A stretch of 64,000 nt of DNA. Origin: Alitibacter langaaensis DSM 22999 (GTDB taxonomy: Bacteria > Pseudomonadota > Gammaproteobacteria > Enterobacterales > Pasteurellaceae). The stretch's first letter is position 1; every line of letters begins with the position of its first letter. The notes beneath the pieces were generated by a model that did not search any database, was not told the origin of the DNA, and saw only the letters and a list, made by a program, of their open reading frames with translations. Of the stretch, positions 1 to 9,082 are shown one piece after another. The position numbers and the translations under genes were made by a program. The stretch lies in assembly GCF_003096995.1 (NCBI RefSeq), contig NZ_QENU01000002.1, forward strand, positions 1 through 64,000, given 5' to 3'.

Positions 1-90
1 ACCTGACCCCATGCCGAACTCAGAAGTGAAACGCCGTAACGCCGATGGTAGTGTGGGGATTCCCCATGTGAGAGTAGGTCACCGCCAGGT
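1..90 (+). rRNA. rrf: 5S ribosomal RNA, 3' part
   Basis: The first 90 bases read as the 3' three quarters of a bacterial 5S rRNA. They include the conserved segment CCCCATGCCGAACTCAGAAG (positions 7-26) and the closing helix ending in GCCAGGT. The 5' end lies outside the window, so an rRNA operon transcribed rightward ends here. The exact 3' end is estimated from the closing helix. Confidence 0.95.
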
Positions 91-115
91 ATTATATTAT
101 AGCCGAGAGGCAGAA

Positions 116-143
116 GTCCTAGCAGGAATGCTGGGGCTTTTTT
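116..143 (+). terminator. rRNA operon terminator
   Basis: A 7-bp stem (CCTAGCA at 118-124 with TGCTGGG at 129-135, one G-U pair) is followed by GC and six T. It lies directly after the 5S gene, as expected for the Rho-independent terminator of an rrn operon. Confidence 0.8.
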
Positions 144-268
144 GTTATAGGTAAACTATGTTTGCCTATAAAAACCATACGCTATGCGTATGGATTAAAA
201 GAGCTTAAGCGGTGAGCAAAATAAAAAATCCTCGCTATATACTGAACAAGGCTGACAACCAAAATTCA

Positions 269-614
269 AAATATAGGAGGAATATTAAGGCAGTTATGTA
301 ACTACAAAAATGTAGAAATAATAGAAGCGTATGCAATGAAAGATCATATTCATATGCTGCTAAGGAGCCCATCCAAATTGGCTGTATCAAGTTTTATGGG
401 ATATTTGAAAGGAAATCATCACTGATGATATTCGAAAGGCATGCTAATCTAAAATATAAATATGGCAATCGAAACTTTTGGGCAAAAGTTATTATGTAAG
501 TACAGTAGGTTTAAACACAAAAGTCGTAGAAGAATATATCAAGAATCAGGAAAAGAAGATATGATTCAGGATAATTTATCGAACAAGGAATATGTGGACC
601 CCTTTAAGGGGTAA
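269..614 (+). pseudogene. tnpA: IS200-type Y1 transposase TnpA remnant
   Basis: Joining three frames gives a protein typical of IS200 TnpA: RQLC, EIIEA, the metal-binding motif DHIHML, SSFMGYLKGK, SSLMIFERH, KYKYGNRNFW, then YYVSTVG with the catalytic tyrosine, and the C-terminus EYVDPFKG before a TAA at 612-614. Single missing bases near 414, 488 and 553 break the frame, and the N-terminal part around 269-290 is shortened as well. Family members are about 150 residues long, so about 35 are missing. No functional transposase can be made from this copy. Confidence 0.8.
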
Positions 615-645
615 GCCATAGAATTATTGTGCGGTTGTCGGTCTT

Positions 646-722
646 TTCACATGCCCCTTGAGGGGCATGTGAAGTCCTAGGCCCTTATAGGGTAGCCTAA
701 AAACCGCCCGTTTCACGGGCGG
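646..722 (+). repeat. Right-end hairpins of the IS200-like remnant
   Basis: TTCACATGCCCC (646-657) and GGGGCATGTGAA (662-673) form a perfect 12-bp hairpin with a TTGA loop. A second hairpin, CCGCCCG/CGGGCGG (704-710, 716-722), follows and is trailed by a T-rich stretch, so it may also terminate transcription. Their position after the transposase stop fits an IS200 right end. Confidence 0.6.
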
Positions 723-740
723 ATTGTTATTGTTATAAAA

Positions 741-1396
741 CGCAAAAACGGCAGAGAATAAATGATGAGAAATGAATGATGAGAACTGCATGATGAAAGA
801 GGATGATTCTTAATCATAGGTTATCCCATTCATTATTTTTATGTACCGATATTCTAAGCATTAGCACTACAGATATTTCCATATATGATTTCATCTTTCC
901 CTCTTCTACTCATTCTAAGTAAAGTGCGGTCATTTCCCCTAAAATTTCTGTCTCTGGCATTTCTATTCCTAACTGAGTTTTGAAATAAATAAAATAGCTT
1001 AATAATAATTCGTATTAGAGATAGAAAGTGAATTATTGGGTATTTAATCCACTTGAATAACACATAATTACAGCCGTAATAAAAGTATTTACCATCAAAC
1101 CTCCTAATAGATTGCAAGATTTATTGCAACTTTAAATCATTGAGGGTTTAATAAGTTAAGGCTATATCCCTTAAGAACTCAAAAGTGCGGTCATTTTTTT
1201 ATGAAATTTTATAGGATACTCTTACATAATATTAATATCTAAGTTAAACATTAGTTTTCCATTCTGAATAAATACAAACCTTTTTTAATTAAACGATAAT
1301 GTTGTTCGCGTATTAAGAAAGAATTAAATCAGATAAAATTAATGAAAAATAGACCGTACTTGTGTGAGTTGTATTGATTTTTCTTAATTTAGAAAG
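741..1396. other. AT-rich intergenic stretch without a clear gene
   Basis: Between the IS remnant and ilvC I see no conserved coding region. The stretch holds two USS copies (about 920 and 1184) and a run of TGATGA-like repeats near 761-803. It also contains one very small reading frame behind a strong Shine-Dalgarno, listed separately. The longer minus-strand open frame across 854-1117 has no recognisable composition or start signal of its own. Confidence 0.5.
1033..1095 (-). CDS. Possible 20-residue small protein
   Basis: On the minus strand a perfect AGGAGG sits a few bases before an ATG (start at 1095). It opens a 20-codon frame, MVNTFITAVIMCYSSGLNTQ, ending at TAA. The middle is weakly hydrophobic. 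The only support is the unusually good ribosome binding site. I recognise no family, and it may be chance in an AT-rich gap. Confidence 0.25.
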   Translation of the reverse strand: MVNTFITAVIMCYSSGLNTQ

Positions 1397-1400
1397 TAAA

Positions 1401-1424
1401 AAGCCTACCCCGAAAGGTAGGCTT
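1401..1424 (-). terminator. ilvC terminator
   Basis: A 9-bp perfect stem (AAGCCTACC 1401-1409, GGTAGGCTT 1416-1424) lies just beyond the ilvC stop codon. On the minus strand it is followed by a T-rich run. Confidence 0.8.
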
Positions 1425-1438
1425 AAAATTTATAATTA

Positions 1439-2920
1439 TTAACCTTGTGAAGAAATGCGTTTCATATCTGTCATATAGCCACGTAATTCTTGACCGATTA
1501 ATTCTACTGGGTGGTTACGGATTGCGTCATTAATATCGCGTAGATACACATTATCAATTTCTGCAGCTGGTGTTGGTTCACCTAAATCACCTTTTTGTAG
1601 AAGTGGAATTAATTTTTCTGCAAGAATTGGGGTTGCTACATTTGAGAATAAATAGTTGCCGTATTCTGCTGTATCTGAAATCACCACGTTCATTTCATAT
1701 AAGCGTTTGCGTGCAATGGTATTTGCAATTAATGGTAATTCGTGTAGTGATTCATAGTAGGCAGATTCTTCATAGATACCACTTGCTACCATCACATCGA
1801 ATGCCATTTCCACACCCGCTTTTACCATCGCAACCATTACTACGCCATTATCGAAATATTCTTGTTCAGAAATTTTGATACCGTCCGCTTTTGGTGCGTT
1901 TTCAAAGGCAGTTTTGCTGGTTTCTTCACGCCATCTAAATAAATCTTTATCACCGTTTTCCCAGTCTGCCATCATAGTTGCTGAGAAGTGGCCGCTGATA
2001 ATATCATCCATATGTTTTAAGTATAAGAAACCTAGCTGTTCTTTAATTTCTTCTGCTAATTCAAAAGCACGGATTTTGGCAGAATTTGAAAGGCGATCCA
2101 TCATTAATGTGATACCACCATGTTTTAAGGCTTCTGTGATAGTTTCCCAACCGTATTGGACTAATTTGCCTGCATAAGCGGGATCTTTGCCATCGGCAAC
2201 TAATTTATCGTAGCAAACAATTGAGCCCGCTTGTAACATACCACAAAGAATGGTTTGTTCTCCCATTAAGTCAGATTTCACTTCAGCGACAAATGAAGAT
2301 TCTAATACGCCCGCGCGATCGCCGCCTGTTGCTGATGCCCAAGCTTTCGCAATAGCCATACCTTCGCCTTTCGGATCATTATCTGGGTGAACAGCGATTA
2401 AAGTTGGTACACCAAAACCACGTTTGTATTCTTCACGAACTTCAGTACCTGGGCATTTTGGCGCTGACATGACTACTGTAATATCTTTACGAATTTGTTC
2501 GCCCACTTCAACGATGTTGAAACCGTGTGAATAACCGAATGCAGAGCCTTGTTTCATTAATGGCATCACATCCGCCACCACTTTAGAGTGTTGTTTGTCT
2601 GGTGTTAAGTTAATCACCAAATCTGCAGTAGGGACTAATTCTTGATATGTACCAACTTTAAAACCATTTTCTGTGGCACGTTGGAATGATGCACGTTTTT
2701 CAGCGATAGCTTCTGCACGCAATGCGTAAGAAATATCTAAACCGCTATCACGCATATTTAAGCCTTGGTTTAAACCTTGTGCACCACAACCTATGATTAC
2801 GATTTTTTTGCCTTTTAAAAAGTTGCAACCATCAGCAAATTCGCTGCGTTCCATAAAACGGCAACGACCTAGTTGGTCAAGCTTTTGACGTAAGTTTAAT
2901 GTATTAAAATAGTTAGACAT
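1439..2920 (-). CDS. ilvC: Ketol-acid reductoisomerase (NADP+)
   Basis: This enzyme converts acetolactate or acetohydroxybutyrate to the dihydroxy acid in valine, isoleucine and leucine synthesis, in the cytoplasm. The protein is 493 residues, the long class II form (E. coli is 491). The Rossmann motif GCGAQG is at residues 44-49, and two helical KARI domains follow. The ATG at 2920 was chosen because GGAAA lies before it and it gives the family's usual N-terminus [10 protein letters not shown]; the frame is open further upstream but without signals. It is divergent from ilvY, which in E. coli activates ilvC in response to acetolactate. That arrangement suggests the same control here. Confidence 0.97.
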   Translation of the reverse strand: MSNYFNTLNLRQKLDQLGRCRFMERSEFADGCNFLKGKKIVIIGCGAQGLNQGLNMRDSGLDISYALRAEAIAEKRASFQRATENGFKVGTYQELVPTADLVINLTPDKQHSKVVADVMPLMKQGSAFGYSHGFNIVEVGEQIRKDITVVMSAPKCPGTEVREEYKRGFGVPTLIAVHPDNDPKGEGMAIAKAWASATGGDRAGVLESSFVAEVKSDLMGEQTILCGMLQAGSIVCYDKLVADGKDPAYAGKLVQYGWETITEALKHGGITLMMDRLSNSAKIRAFELAEEIKEQLGFLYLKHMDDIISGHFSATMMADWENGDKDLFRWREETSKTAFENAPKADGIKISEQEYFDNGVVMVAMVKAGVEMAFDVMVASGIYEESAYYESLHELPLIANTIARKRLYEMNVVISDTAEYGNYLFSNVATPILAEKLIPLLQKGDLGEPTPAAEIDNVYLRDINDAIRNHPVELIGQELRGYMTDMKRISSQG

Positions 2921-3084
2921 TGTAATTTCCTTTGTTTGAAGGGTTGATATTGTGTTGTGTTTGCACACTACTTTCTTGTTATGCGCTCGATTATACGCTT
3001 TTTTTGTGTTGCATAAATTGATATTATTGAAACTAATCATTGCAAATTCTGCAATCATTCTAATCTCAAGTGTGGTCAAATTTT

Positions 3085-3966
3085 ATGGAATTTAACGATT
3101 TAAATCTTTTCATTCATCTAGCTCAAACTCAGAATTTCAGTAAAACAGCGGTGCAACATCATATGTCGCCTTCCACCCTTTCGCGCCAAATTCAACGTAT
3201 GGAAGACGAACTGGGACAACCCTTATTTTTAAGGAATAATCGCCAAGTGGTGCTCACAGAAATGGGGCAACAGTTTTTGCAATTTGCCCAACGAAATTGG
3301 CAACAATGGCACCAATTTAAGCAACAAATTCGCACAAATTCAGAAGAATTATCTGGTGAACTTAAATTATTCTGTTCCGTCACCGCGGCTTATAGCCACC
3401 TGCCGCAGGTGCTGGAAAAATTTCGTGTACGTTATCCCAAGGTGGAAATTCAGCTCACGACGGGCAACGCCGCGCTAGCCGTGGAGCGCGTGCAAAGTCA
3501 GCAGGCGGATCTTGCATTAGCGGGTCGCCCGATGAATTTCCCTAACACGTTAGCATTTCATCACATAGATGATATTTCCCTGTCTTTAATTGCCCCGCGT
3601 GTTGCTTGCACCGCAACACAACTTTTGCAGCAAGACCCCATCGATTGGCAGCAAATGCCGTTTATTTTGCCTGTGGATGGTATGGCGCGTCAGCGTTTTG
3701 AACAATGGGCGAAAGAAAAGAAAATCAAACACCCAAAAATCTATGCAACAGTCGCTGGTCACGAAGGCATTATGCCAATGGTTGCACTCGGTTGCGGACT
3801 GGCGATTTTGCCTGATGTGGTGATCAAAAATAGCCCAATGCATACGCAGGTTTCATCGCTTCATTTGGATATGCCCATTGCGCCTTTCGAGCTAGGCATT
3901 TGCGTGCAGAAACAAAGCCTTGAATTGCCCTTGATCAAAGCATTTTGGCAAACCTTGCAAAATTAG
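3085..3966 (+). CDS. ilvY: LysR-type regulator IlvY
   Basis: This is a 293-residue LysR-type regulator with an N-terminal winged helix-turn-helix (about residues 1-60, with SPSTLSRQIQRMEDELG) and a C-terminal inducer-binding domain. Length and divergent placement next to ilvC match IlvY, the acetolactate-responsive activator of ilvC. The ATG at 3085 gives the standard MEFNDLNLFIHL start. A near-USS (one mismatch) overlaps the leader, and no strong Shine-Dalgarno is visible. The 164-bp ilvC-ilvY gap should hold the shared operators. Confidence 0.92.
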   Translation: MEFNDLNLFIHLAQTQNFSKTAVQHHMSPSTLSRQIQRMEDELGQPLFLRNNRQVVLTEMGQQFLQFAQRNWQQWHQFKQQIRTNSEELSGELKLFCSVTAAYSHLPQVLEKFRVRYPKVEIQLTTGNAALAVERVQSQQADLALAGRPMNFPNTLAFHHIDDISLSLIAPRVACTATQLLQQDPIDWQQMPFILPVDGMARQRFEQWAKEKKIKHPKIYATVAGHEGIMPMVALGCGLAILPDVVIKNSPMHTQVSSLHLDMPIAPFELGICVQKQSLELPLIKAFWQTLQN

Positions 3967-4022
3967 TGCATTTCACCTTATTTTTGTGATCTGCATTCCA
4001 GAACTATCTCAAAAAACTCGTA

Positions 4023-4080
4023 AAATTTGACCGCACTTACATAATTTGATTTGGTATGAACTCAAAGTGCGGTCAAATTT
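4023..4080 (+). terminator. Inverted USS pair between ilvY and dprA
   Basis: AAATTTGACCGCACTT (4023-4038) and AAGTGCGGTCAAATTT (4065-4080) are perfect 16-bp complements around a 26-base loop. Paired USS of this kind often act as terminators in Haemophilus. This one probably ends ilvY transcription. Its right arm stops at the base before the dprA ATG. Confidence 0.6.
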
Positions 4081-5202
4081 ATGGATAATTCTCTTGAGAT
4101 CTTATTGCGTCTATCGCAAGTCCCTCGCCTAGGAGCAGCTGCAATACAAGATTTACTCGCTCAGATTTCTCTTTCTACCTTGTGCGATTATGATCGCGAT
4201 GCGTTACGCGCAATGGGTTGGACGTCTGCGCAAATTCAACGTTGGTTTTGCCCTGAGCAGAAATTTATTGAGCCGATTTTAGAATGGAGAAGTCGGCACG
4301 GAAATCATATTTAGCATTGCTTTCATCCACAGTATCCTTATTTACTCAAGCAAATTGCCAGTGCACCGACAATTCTTTATCTGCAAGGCGAGGTGGAAAC
4401 CTTATCTCAGCCCCAAATTGCGATGGTGGGTAGCCGTTATTGCTCGAGTTATGGCGAATATTGGGCAAAATATTTTGCGAGCGAGTTATGGGCGGCGGGT
4501 TTAGTGGTCACCAGTGGGCTTGCTCTCGGCGTGGACGGTTTTAGCCATCAAGCCGTGGTCGATGTGCAGGGCAAAACGGTTGCCGTATTAGGCAATGGCT
4601 TGAATAAGATTTATCCTTCGCGACACCGCTATTTAGCGCAACGAATTTTGGAATATGGCGGGGCGCTAGTTTCAGAATTTGCACCAGATCAACCACCCAT
4701 CGCCGCCAATTTTCCAAGACGAAATCGCATTATTAGCGGTTTATCGTTAGCCACTCTCGTGGTCGAAGCCACAGAGCGGAGCGGTTCGCTTATCACCGCG
4801 CGCCTTGCGCTAGAACAAAATCGCGAGGTGTTTGCCATTCCTGGCAGCTTGCAAAATGGGCTAAGCCAAGGCTGTCATAAATTAATTAAACAAGGGGCGT
4901 TGCTGGTTGAGAATGTGGCGGATATTGTAGAAAATTTACCAAACTATTATTTCTCGAGCGGTTCATCTGAAACAGCCCATAAAACTTTGCCAAAATCGAC
5001 CGCACTTAGCAGCCCAAACACGCCAAATATTGAGCCTGCGCATCCTGAATTATTTAATGCCATTCGCCACGAATTATTGAGTATTGATGAACTCGCGGCT
5101 AAGACCCAATTAACGGTTGAGACCTTGCTCACACAGCTGCTCGATTTGGAGCTGCAAGATTTAATTGTGTGCGAAGAGGGCTGCTATCGGAGACATTGGT
5201 AA
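4081..5202 (+). pseudogene. dprA: DNA processing protein DprA, interrupted by an in-frame amber codon
   Basis: DprA binds incoming single-stranded DNA and loads RecA during natural transformation. The frame from 4081 to 5202 would encode 373 residues, as I recall for H. influenzae DprA, but codon 78 (4312-4314) is TAG. Reading through it continues the protein without a shift ([14 protein letters not shown]). The Rossmann-fold DprA domain follows with [35 protein letters not shown] and [15 protein letters not shown]-terminal winged-helix segment comes last. The N-terminal 77 residues form the SAM-like domain. A GTG at 4393 preceded by AAGG could restart translation and give 269 residues with the whole Rossmann fold. 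Without restart or suppression the gene is null. Confidence 0.88.
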
Positions 5203-5228
5203 AAGTATCAAAATATTCTATAAATCTT

Positions 5229-5257
5229 CTGAAAATAGTTTAAATTTTTGTTACAAT
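5229..5257 (+). promoter_or_regulatory. Probable pflA promoter
   Basis: An extended -10 (TGTTACAAT, 5249-5257) lies 17 bases after CTGAAA (5229-5234, four of six -35 matches), about 35 bases before pflA. No start site is known, so this is a sequence-based guess. Confidence 0.45.
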
Positions 5258-5291
5258 CATCCCCAGTTTTTATTCGTTTAGGAATTTATTT

Positions 5292-6029
5292 ATGTCTGTT
5301 GTGGGAAGATTTCATTCTTACGAATCCTGCGGTACAGTAGATGGACCAGGGATCCGATTTATTTTATTTTTACAAGGCTGTTTGATGAAATGCCTGTATT
5401 GCCATAACCGCGATACCTGGGATTTACACGGCGGCAAAGAGATCACCGTAGCAGAATTGATGAAAGAAGTGGTGACCTATCGCCATTTTATGAATGCGAC
5501 AGGTGGCGGCGTGACTGCATCGGGCGGTGAAGCCATTCTGCAAGCGGAATTTGTGCGTGATTGGTTCCGTGCTTGCAAAGCAGAAGGCATTAACACTTGC
5601 CTTGATACCAACGGTTTCGTGCGCCATTATGAATTTATCGATGAATTATTAGATGTCACTGATTTAGTCATGCTTGATCTTAAGCAAATGAATGATCGTG
5701 TGCATCAAAGTTTGATTGGCGTGCCAAATAAACGTGTGATTGATTTTGCCAAATATCTTGAGCAACGTAACCAACGCACATGGATCCGCCATGTAGTGGT
5801 GCCGGGTTATACCGACAATGATGAAGATTTACATATGTTGGGCAAATTTACCCAAAATATGAAAAATATCGAGAAAATCGAATTGTTGCCTTATCATCGT
5901 TTAGGGGCGCACAAATGGGCGGTTTTGGGCGATGAATACAAATTAGAAGATGTTAAACCACCAACAAAAGAATCTATGCAACATATCAAAGCCTTACTAG
6001 AAAGCTATGGGCATGAAGTCAAATACTAA
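5292..6029 (+). CDS. pflA: Pyruvate formate-lyase 1-activating enzyme
   Basis: This radical SAM enzyme installs the glycyl radical on pyruvate formate-lyase under anaerobic conditions. The 245 residues match the E. coli length (246). The three cluster cysteines are C30, C34 and C37 (CLMKCLYC), and the glycine-rich SAM segment [11 protein letters not shown] follows. The gene stands alone here, with no pflB in the window, and ends at a strong terminator. A promoter-like extended -10 precedes it. Confidence 0.96.
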   Translation: MSVVGRFHSYESCGTVDGPGIRFILFLQGCLMKCLYCHNRDTWDLHGGKEITVAELMKEVVTYRHFMNATGGGVTASGGEAILQAEFVRDWFRACKAEGINTCLDTNGFVRHYEFIDELLDVTDLVMLDLKQMNDRVHQSLIGVPNKRVIDFAKYLEQRNQRTWIRHVVVPGYTDNDEDLHMLGKFTQNMKNIEKIELLPYHRLGAHKWAVLGDEYKLEDVKPPTKESMQHIKALLESYGHEVKY

Positions 6030-6050
6030 GAGCTAAGATCTTCAATCATT

Positions 6051-6078
6051 AAAAAGGGATGTAAAAACATCCCTTTTT
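6051..6078. terminator. Bidirectional terminator after pflA
   Basis: AAAAAGGGATGT (6051-6062) and ACATCCCTTTTT (6067-6078) form a 12-bp stem with an AAAA loop, with T runs on both strands. It separates pflA from the convergent 97-residue gene. Confidence 0.9.
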
Positions 6079-6095
6079 TTGACCGCACTTTGCGC

Positions 6096-6389
6096 TTATT
6101 TCACTAAACCTAATTGCCCAATTTTCACACCTAAATTGCCGAGCGAAACAGCATCTAAATAATCCGCTAAAAAGATAAATAATTCATTTAAATCAGTAAA
6201 AGTGCGGTGAATTTTGACTTCATTTTCCACTTTTCGAGTAAATTCATATTGTACATTTTCGCCGTCAACATGGGCTTCAAGCGTAATATAAATCGTTTCA
6301 AAAAAATGGCTATGAGTGCCTTCTTCACCTAGATCGCTAATACGCACATTCCAATTATTGCTATATAAAAGTGTTGTTGTTGCCGACAT
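6096..6389 (-). CDS. Conserved small protein of unknown function
   Basis: This encodes 97 residues, acidic, with no signal peptide or membrane segment. Its alternating hydrophobic pattern suggests a small alpha/beta cytosolic protein. A purine-rich site lies before its ATG. It starts 20 bases after the arfA stop codon, so most transcripts from arfA would end at the terminator inside arfA before reaching it. I do not recognise the family. The closely packed position and normal base composition support it being real. Confidence 0.6.
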   Translation of the reverse strand: MSATTTLLYSNNWNVRISDLGEEGTHSHFFETIYITLEAHVDGENVQYEFTRKVENEVKIHRTFTDLNELFIFLADYLDAVSLGNLGVKIGQLGLVK

Positions 6390-6409
6390 ATTTACCTCTA
6401 ATGTTGTGT

Positions 6410-6694
6410 TTATATTGCTGTATTTATCGTGAAATCAGTGAAGAAAAACCCGATTATAAAATCTCTCAAACTAGACATTTTATAATCGGGCTTTTCAAAG
6501 TAATGATTGGTATGTTTTGCTTTACGTTGATAACTTCCTTTGCCTTTTAATTTTTTCTCAATGCGTTGTCGGAAAAGACGATCATGCAACAATGCTTGAA
6601 TAGCATTATCTTTTATTACGCCTCGATTATGCTGATAGGTCGTTGCACCCTGTGCCTTGGAAACGCTAGGCACATTTTGCTTTTTCTTCGCCAT
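6410..6694 (-). CDS. arfA: Alternative ribosome-rescue factor ArfA, encoded as a nonstop message
   Basis: ArfA recruits release factor 2 to ribosomes stalled on messages without a stop codon, as a backup for tmRNA. The protein has the family core [18 protein letters not shown] followed by [12 protein letters not shown] (roughly residues 26-60). The full frame is 94 residues, but a perfect 14-bp terminator hairpin (6449-6490) lies inside it. Most messages should therefore end before the stop codon. That is the known autoregulation of this family: normally tagged and degraded by tmRNA, active when tmRNA fails. The residues after about 68 are probably rarely made. Confidence 0.92.
   Translation of the reverse strand: MAKKKQNVPSVSKAQGATTYQHNRGVIKDNAIQALLHDRLFRQRIEKKLKGKGSYQRKAKHTNHYFEKPDYKMSSLRDFIIGFFFTDFTINTAI
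6441..6490 (-). terminator. Rho-independent terminator inside the arfA reading frame
   Basis: On the minus strand a perfect 14-bp stem (plus-strand arms CCCGATTATAAAAT 6449-6462 and ATTTTATAATCGGG 6477-6490) is followed by TTTTTCTT. It precedes the arfA stop codon, so transcripts ending here are nonstop messages. Confidence 0.88.
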
Positions 6695-6789
6695 AGTTTC
6701 GCTCCTTATGAATAAACGGCGGACATTATATATGTAAATCAGGAAAATTTTAACTTATAATCAAGAAAATTTTATGTAAGGATAGTTAA

Positions 6790-7842
6790 ATGATTGATTT
6801 ATTTAAGAGCTGGTATGAACGCCGTTTTAGTGATCCGCAAGCAATGGGGCTAGCCGCCATTTTATTCTTCGGTTTTGTGGCAATTTATTTTTTTAGTGAT
6901 CTAATTGCGCCACTACTGATCGCCGTGGTGCTTGCCTATCTGCTTGAAATTCCCATTAAATTTCTCACCGAAAAATTAAAACTGCCACGAATGCTGGCAG
7001 TAACCTTTATTCTGGGGGGCTTTATTACCTTGGCATTGGCAATGGCGTTTGGCGTTCTTCCGACTTTGGTGAATCAAACCATAAAATTATTGAGCGATTT
7101 GCCCGCGATGTTCAACAAATTTCATGAATGGGTGGTGAGATTGCCAGAAAGTTATCCCGAGTTGGTGGACTACCAAATGGTGGACAGCCTGTTTAGCTCT
7201 ACGCGCGAAAAGATCCTGACTTTCGGGGAAAGTGCGGTCAAATTTTCCCTCAGTTCGATTATGAATATGGTGACGATTGGCATTTATGCCTTTCTTGTGC
7301 CGTTGATGATGTTCTTTATGCTAAAAGATAAACAGGTGCTGATTGATTCATTTGTGCGTTTTTTGCCTAAAAATCGCACACTGGCGTTAAATGTTTGGGC
7401 GGAAATGCAACAACAAATTGCGAATTACATCCGTGGGAAATTGTTAGAAATTGCGATTATGACGGTTGTAACCTATGTCGCATTCTTATTTTTTGGCTTA
7501 AATTACCCACTTTTACTCTCTTTCGCAGTGGGAATGTCGGTGCTCATCCCTTATGTCGGTGCTGTGCTAGTCACAATTCCCGTGGCATTGGTGGCGATAT
7601 TCCAATTCGGCGATCATTCCATGTTTTGGTATCTCATCTCGACCTATATCATTTTGCAACTTTTAGACGGCAACCTGCTCGTGCCATTCCTGTTCTCCGA
7701 AGCCGTCAATTTGCATCCATTGACAATCATTGTCTCCGTGCTAATTTTCGGCGGATTATGGGGTTTTTGGGGCGTATTCTTCGCAATTCCACTAGCAACC
7801 TTAGTCAAAGCCGTAGTGAATGCTTGGCCTGAAACGGTATAA
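6790..7842 (+). CDS. PerM/AI-2E family inner-membrane permease
   Basis: This 350-residue polytopic membrane protein belongs to the PerM (UPF0118, AI-2E transporter-like) family. Paired hydrophobic segments lie near the N-terminus, with a soluble-looking stretch around residues 100-150. About five more membrane segments follow, ending in the typical [20 protein letters not shown]. Family members have been linked to export of small metabolites or ions, but the substrate of this one cannot be read from sequence. It stands alone, preceded by AAGGATAG before the ATG, and ends at its own terminator. Confidence 0.85.
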   Translation: MIDLFKSWYERRFSDPQAMGLAAILFFGFVAIYFFSDLIAPLLIAVVLAYLLEIPIKFLTEKLKLPRMLAVTFILGGFITLALAMAFGVLPTLVNQTIKLLSDLPAMFNKFHEWVVRLPESYPELVDYQMVDSLFSSTREKILTFGESAVKFSLSSIMNMVTIGIYAFLVPLMMFFMLKDKQVLIDSFVRFLPKNRTLALNVWAEMQQQIANYIRGKLLEIAIMTVVTYVAFLFFGLNYPLLLSFAVGMSVLIPYVGAVLVTIPVALVAIFQFGDHSMFWYLISTYIILQLLDGNLLVPFLFSEAVNLHPLTIIVSVLIFGGLWGFWGVFFAIPLATLVKAVVNAWPETV

Positions 7843-7926
7843 ATTTCGCAAAAAATGATCGCACTTTGAGCGGCAGAAATAATCTTAAATATAGAAAATC
7901 GTTTTTAAGTCAAGATGTTATTTTTA

Positions 7927-7952
7927 GCCCTAAGGTTGTTTAGGGCCTTTTT
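7927..7952 (+). terminator. Terminator after the PerM-like gene
   Basis: GCCCTAA (7927-7933) pairs with TTAGGGC (7940-7946) and is followed by CTTTTTAT. A USS lies directly downstream. Confidence 0.75.
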
Positions 7953-7987
7953 ATAAAGTGCGGTCAATTTTGTGATTGTTTTATATG

Positions 7988-9013
7988 TTAGGCACTTTCA
8001 CGCGCTATAAAGTCAGTGTCGATTTGAATGTACCTTGGTGTACTTTTTTGTCCGCTTTTCAGCAATTCTGCCAATTGTTCTCCTGCAATTTTGCCGAGTT
8101 TAGCATAGGGAATACGGAGCGTGGTTAAAGAGGGTGCGGTGGTTTGGCTGATTTCAAGATCGCCAAAGCCAATAATTGCTACTTCATAAGGCACGGCGAT
8201 ATGTTGGCGGTGAGCTTCAAATAATGCACCACAGGCGAGTTGATCGGATAAAAACACAAAAGCATCAATTTTTCCCCAAGTGGAAATGCCTTCGTTGAAT
8301 AGCTTTGCTCCCGCCGAGAATGAAACAGGCTCAGAGCAATGCAAAATTTGATGTGAGTTAAGGTGCTTGCTATGCAAGGCTGAATGCCAGCAGGCAAGAT
8401 ATTGTTGGAAAATCGCTTGTTCTTGTTGTGCACAAAGCAATCCGATATCACGATAACCTTTTTGCACTAAAAAATTGACGACCTTTTGCACCGCAGTTTG
8501 GCTATCAATACAGACATTAATGCCTAAAGGTGCGGTCTGTTTCGAGCCAATTTCAAGGCAAATCAAACCACTATTACGAATCCATTCCGCTTCTGTTTCT
8601 GGACAAGTTAAATTTAACAATATTACCGCAAGTGGTGCATTATTAATCAGCTCCCGCAACCAGCCTTTTTGATTTGCAACGAGAATAATTAATTGCACGT
8701 CAAGATGTTGGAGTTGTTTTTGTAATCCATTGAGAATTAAATTATTTTCCGTTGAAATTAAGGATGATGTAACGATAACGATATTGCGGGATGAAACGGA
8801 AGCGAGTTCTCGTGCTGCAGAGTTTGGTACATAACCCAGTTTTTGCACCGCAAGGTGAATTTTTTTGCGTAATGTTGCAGAAACCATCTCAGGCGTGCGT
8901 AAAGCACGGGATACTGTCATCGTGCCAGTGCCTACTTCACGCGCTACATCAGCGAGTGTCACTTTGCCCGTTGAACGGCGGTTTCGATTAGAATGATTGG
9001 ATAGCGACATCAT
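7988..9013 (-). CDS. LacI/GntR-type transcriptional repressor
   Basis: The protein is 341 residues. An N-terminal helix-turn-helix (about residues 17-65, VTLADVAREVGTGTMTVSRALR, then the hinge LGYVPNSAARELAS) is followed by a periplasmic-binding-protein-like sensor domain ending in TLRIPYAKLGKIAGEQL. It most resembles the GntR (gluconate) branch of the LacI family. It is divergent from the PTS operon, and two similar 14-bp operator-like sites lie between them, so it is the likely repressor of that operon and of itself. The inducer is unknown. Confidence 0.88.
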   Translation of the reverse strand: MMSLSNHSNRNRRSTGKVTLADVAREVGTGTMTVSRALRTPEMVSATLRKKIHLAVQKLGYVPNSAARELASVSSRNIVIVTSSLISTENNLILNGLQKQLQHLDVQLIILVANQKGWLRELINNAPLAVILLNLTCPETEAEWIRNSGLICLEIGSKQTAPLGINVCIDSQTAVQKVVNFLVQKGYRDIGLLCAQQEQAIFQQYLACWHSALHSKHLNSHQILHCSEPVSFSAGAKLFNEGISTWGKIDAFVFLSDQLACGALFEAHRQHIAVPYEVAIIGFGDLEISQTTAPSLTTLRIPYAKLGKIAGEQLAELLKSGQKSTPRYIQIDTDFIARESA

Positions 9014-9082
9014 AACTCTCCTACAACACCTGCCTAAAATTACAATAAAAAAGCAATAAATAAAAATATTTTATCTTAAAAA

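Larger units (their letters stand above)
170..735 (+). mobile_element. Decayed IS200/IS605-family insertion sequence
   Basis: A degenerate transposase of IS200 type is flanked by subterminal hairpins. On the left is an 8-bp palindrome, CCATACGC/GCGTATGG (175-193). On the right are a 12-bp perfect inverted repeat (646-673) and a 7-bp GC-rich hairpin (704-722). IS200-type elements carry such end hairpins and lack terminal inverted repeats, so the true ends cannot be fixed from sequence alone. The element sits just behind the rrn terminator. The coordinates are approximate. Confidence 0.7.

Noticed and set aside
854-1117. 87-codon open frame on the minus strand
   Set aside because: It starts at a rare codon inside the ribosome binding site of another small frame, has strongly biased AT-rich composition and no family resemblance.
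6096-6389. Antitoxin or partner of ArfA
   Set aside because: The gene follows arfA closely, but the internal terminator would cut most transcripts before it and nothing in its sequence suggests binding to ArfA.
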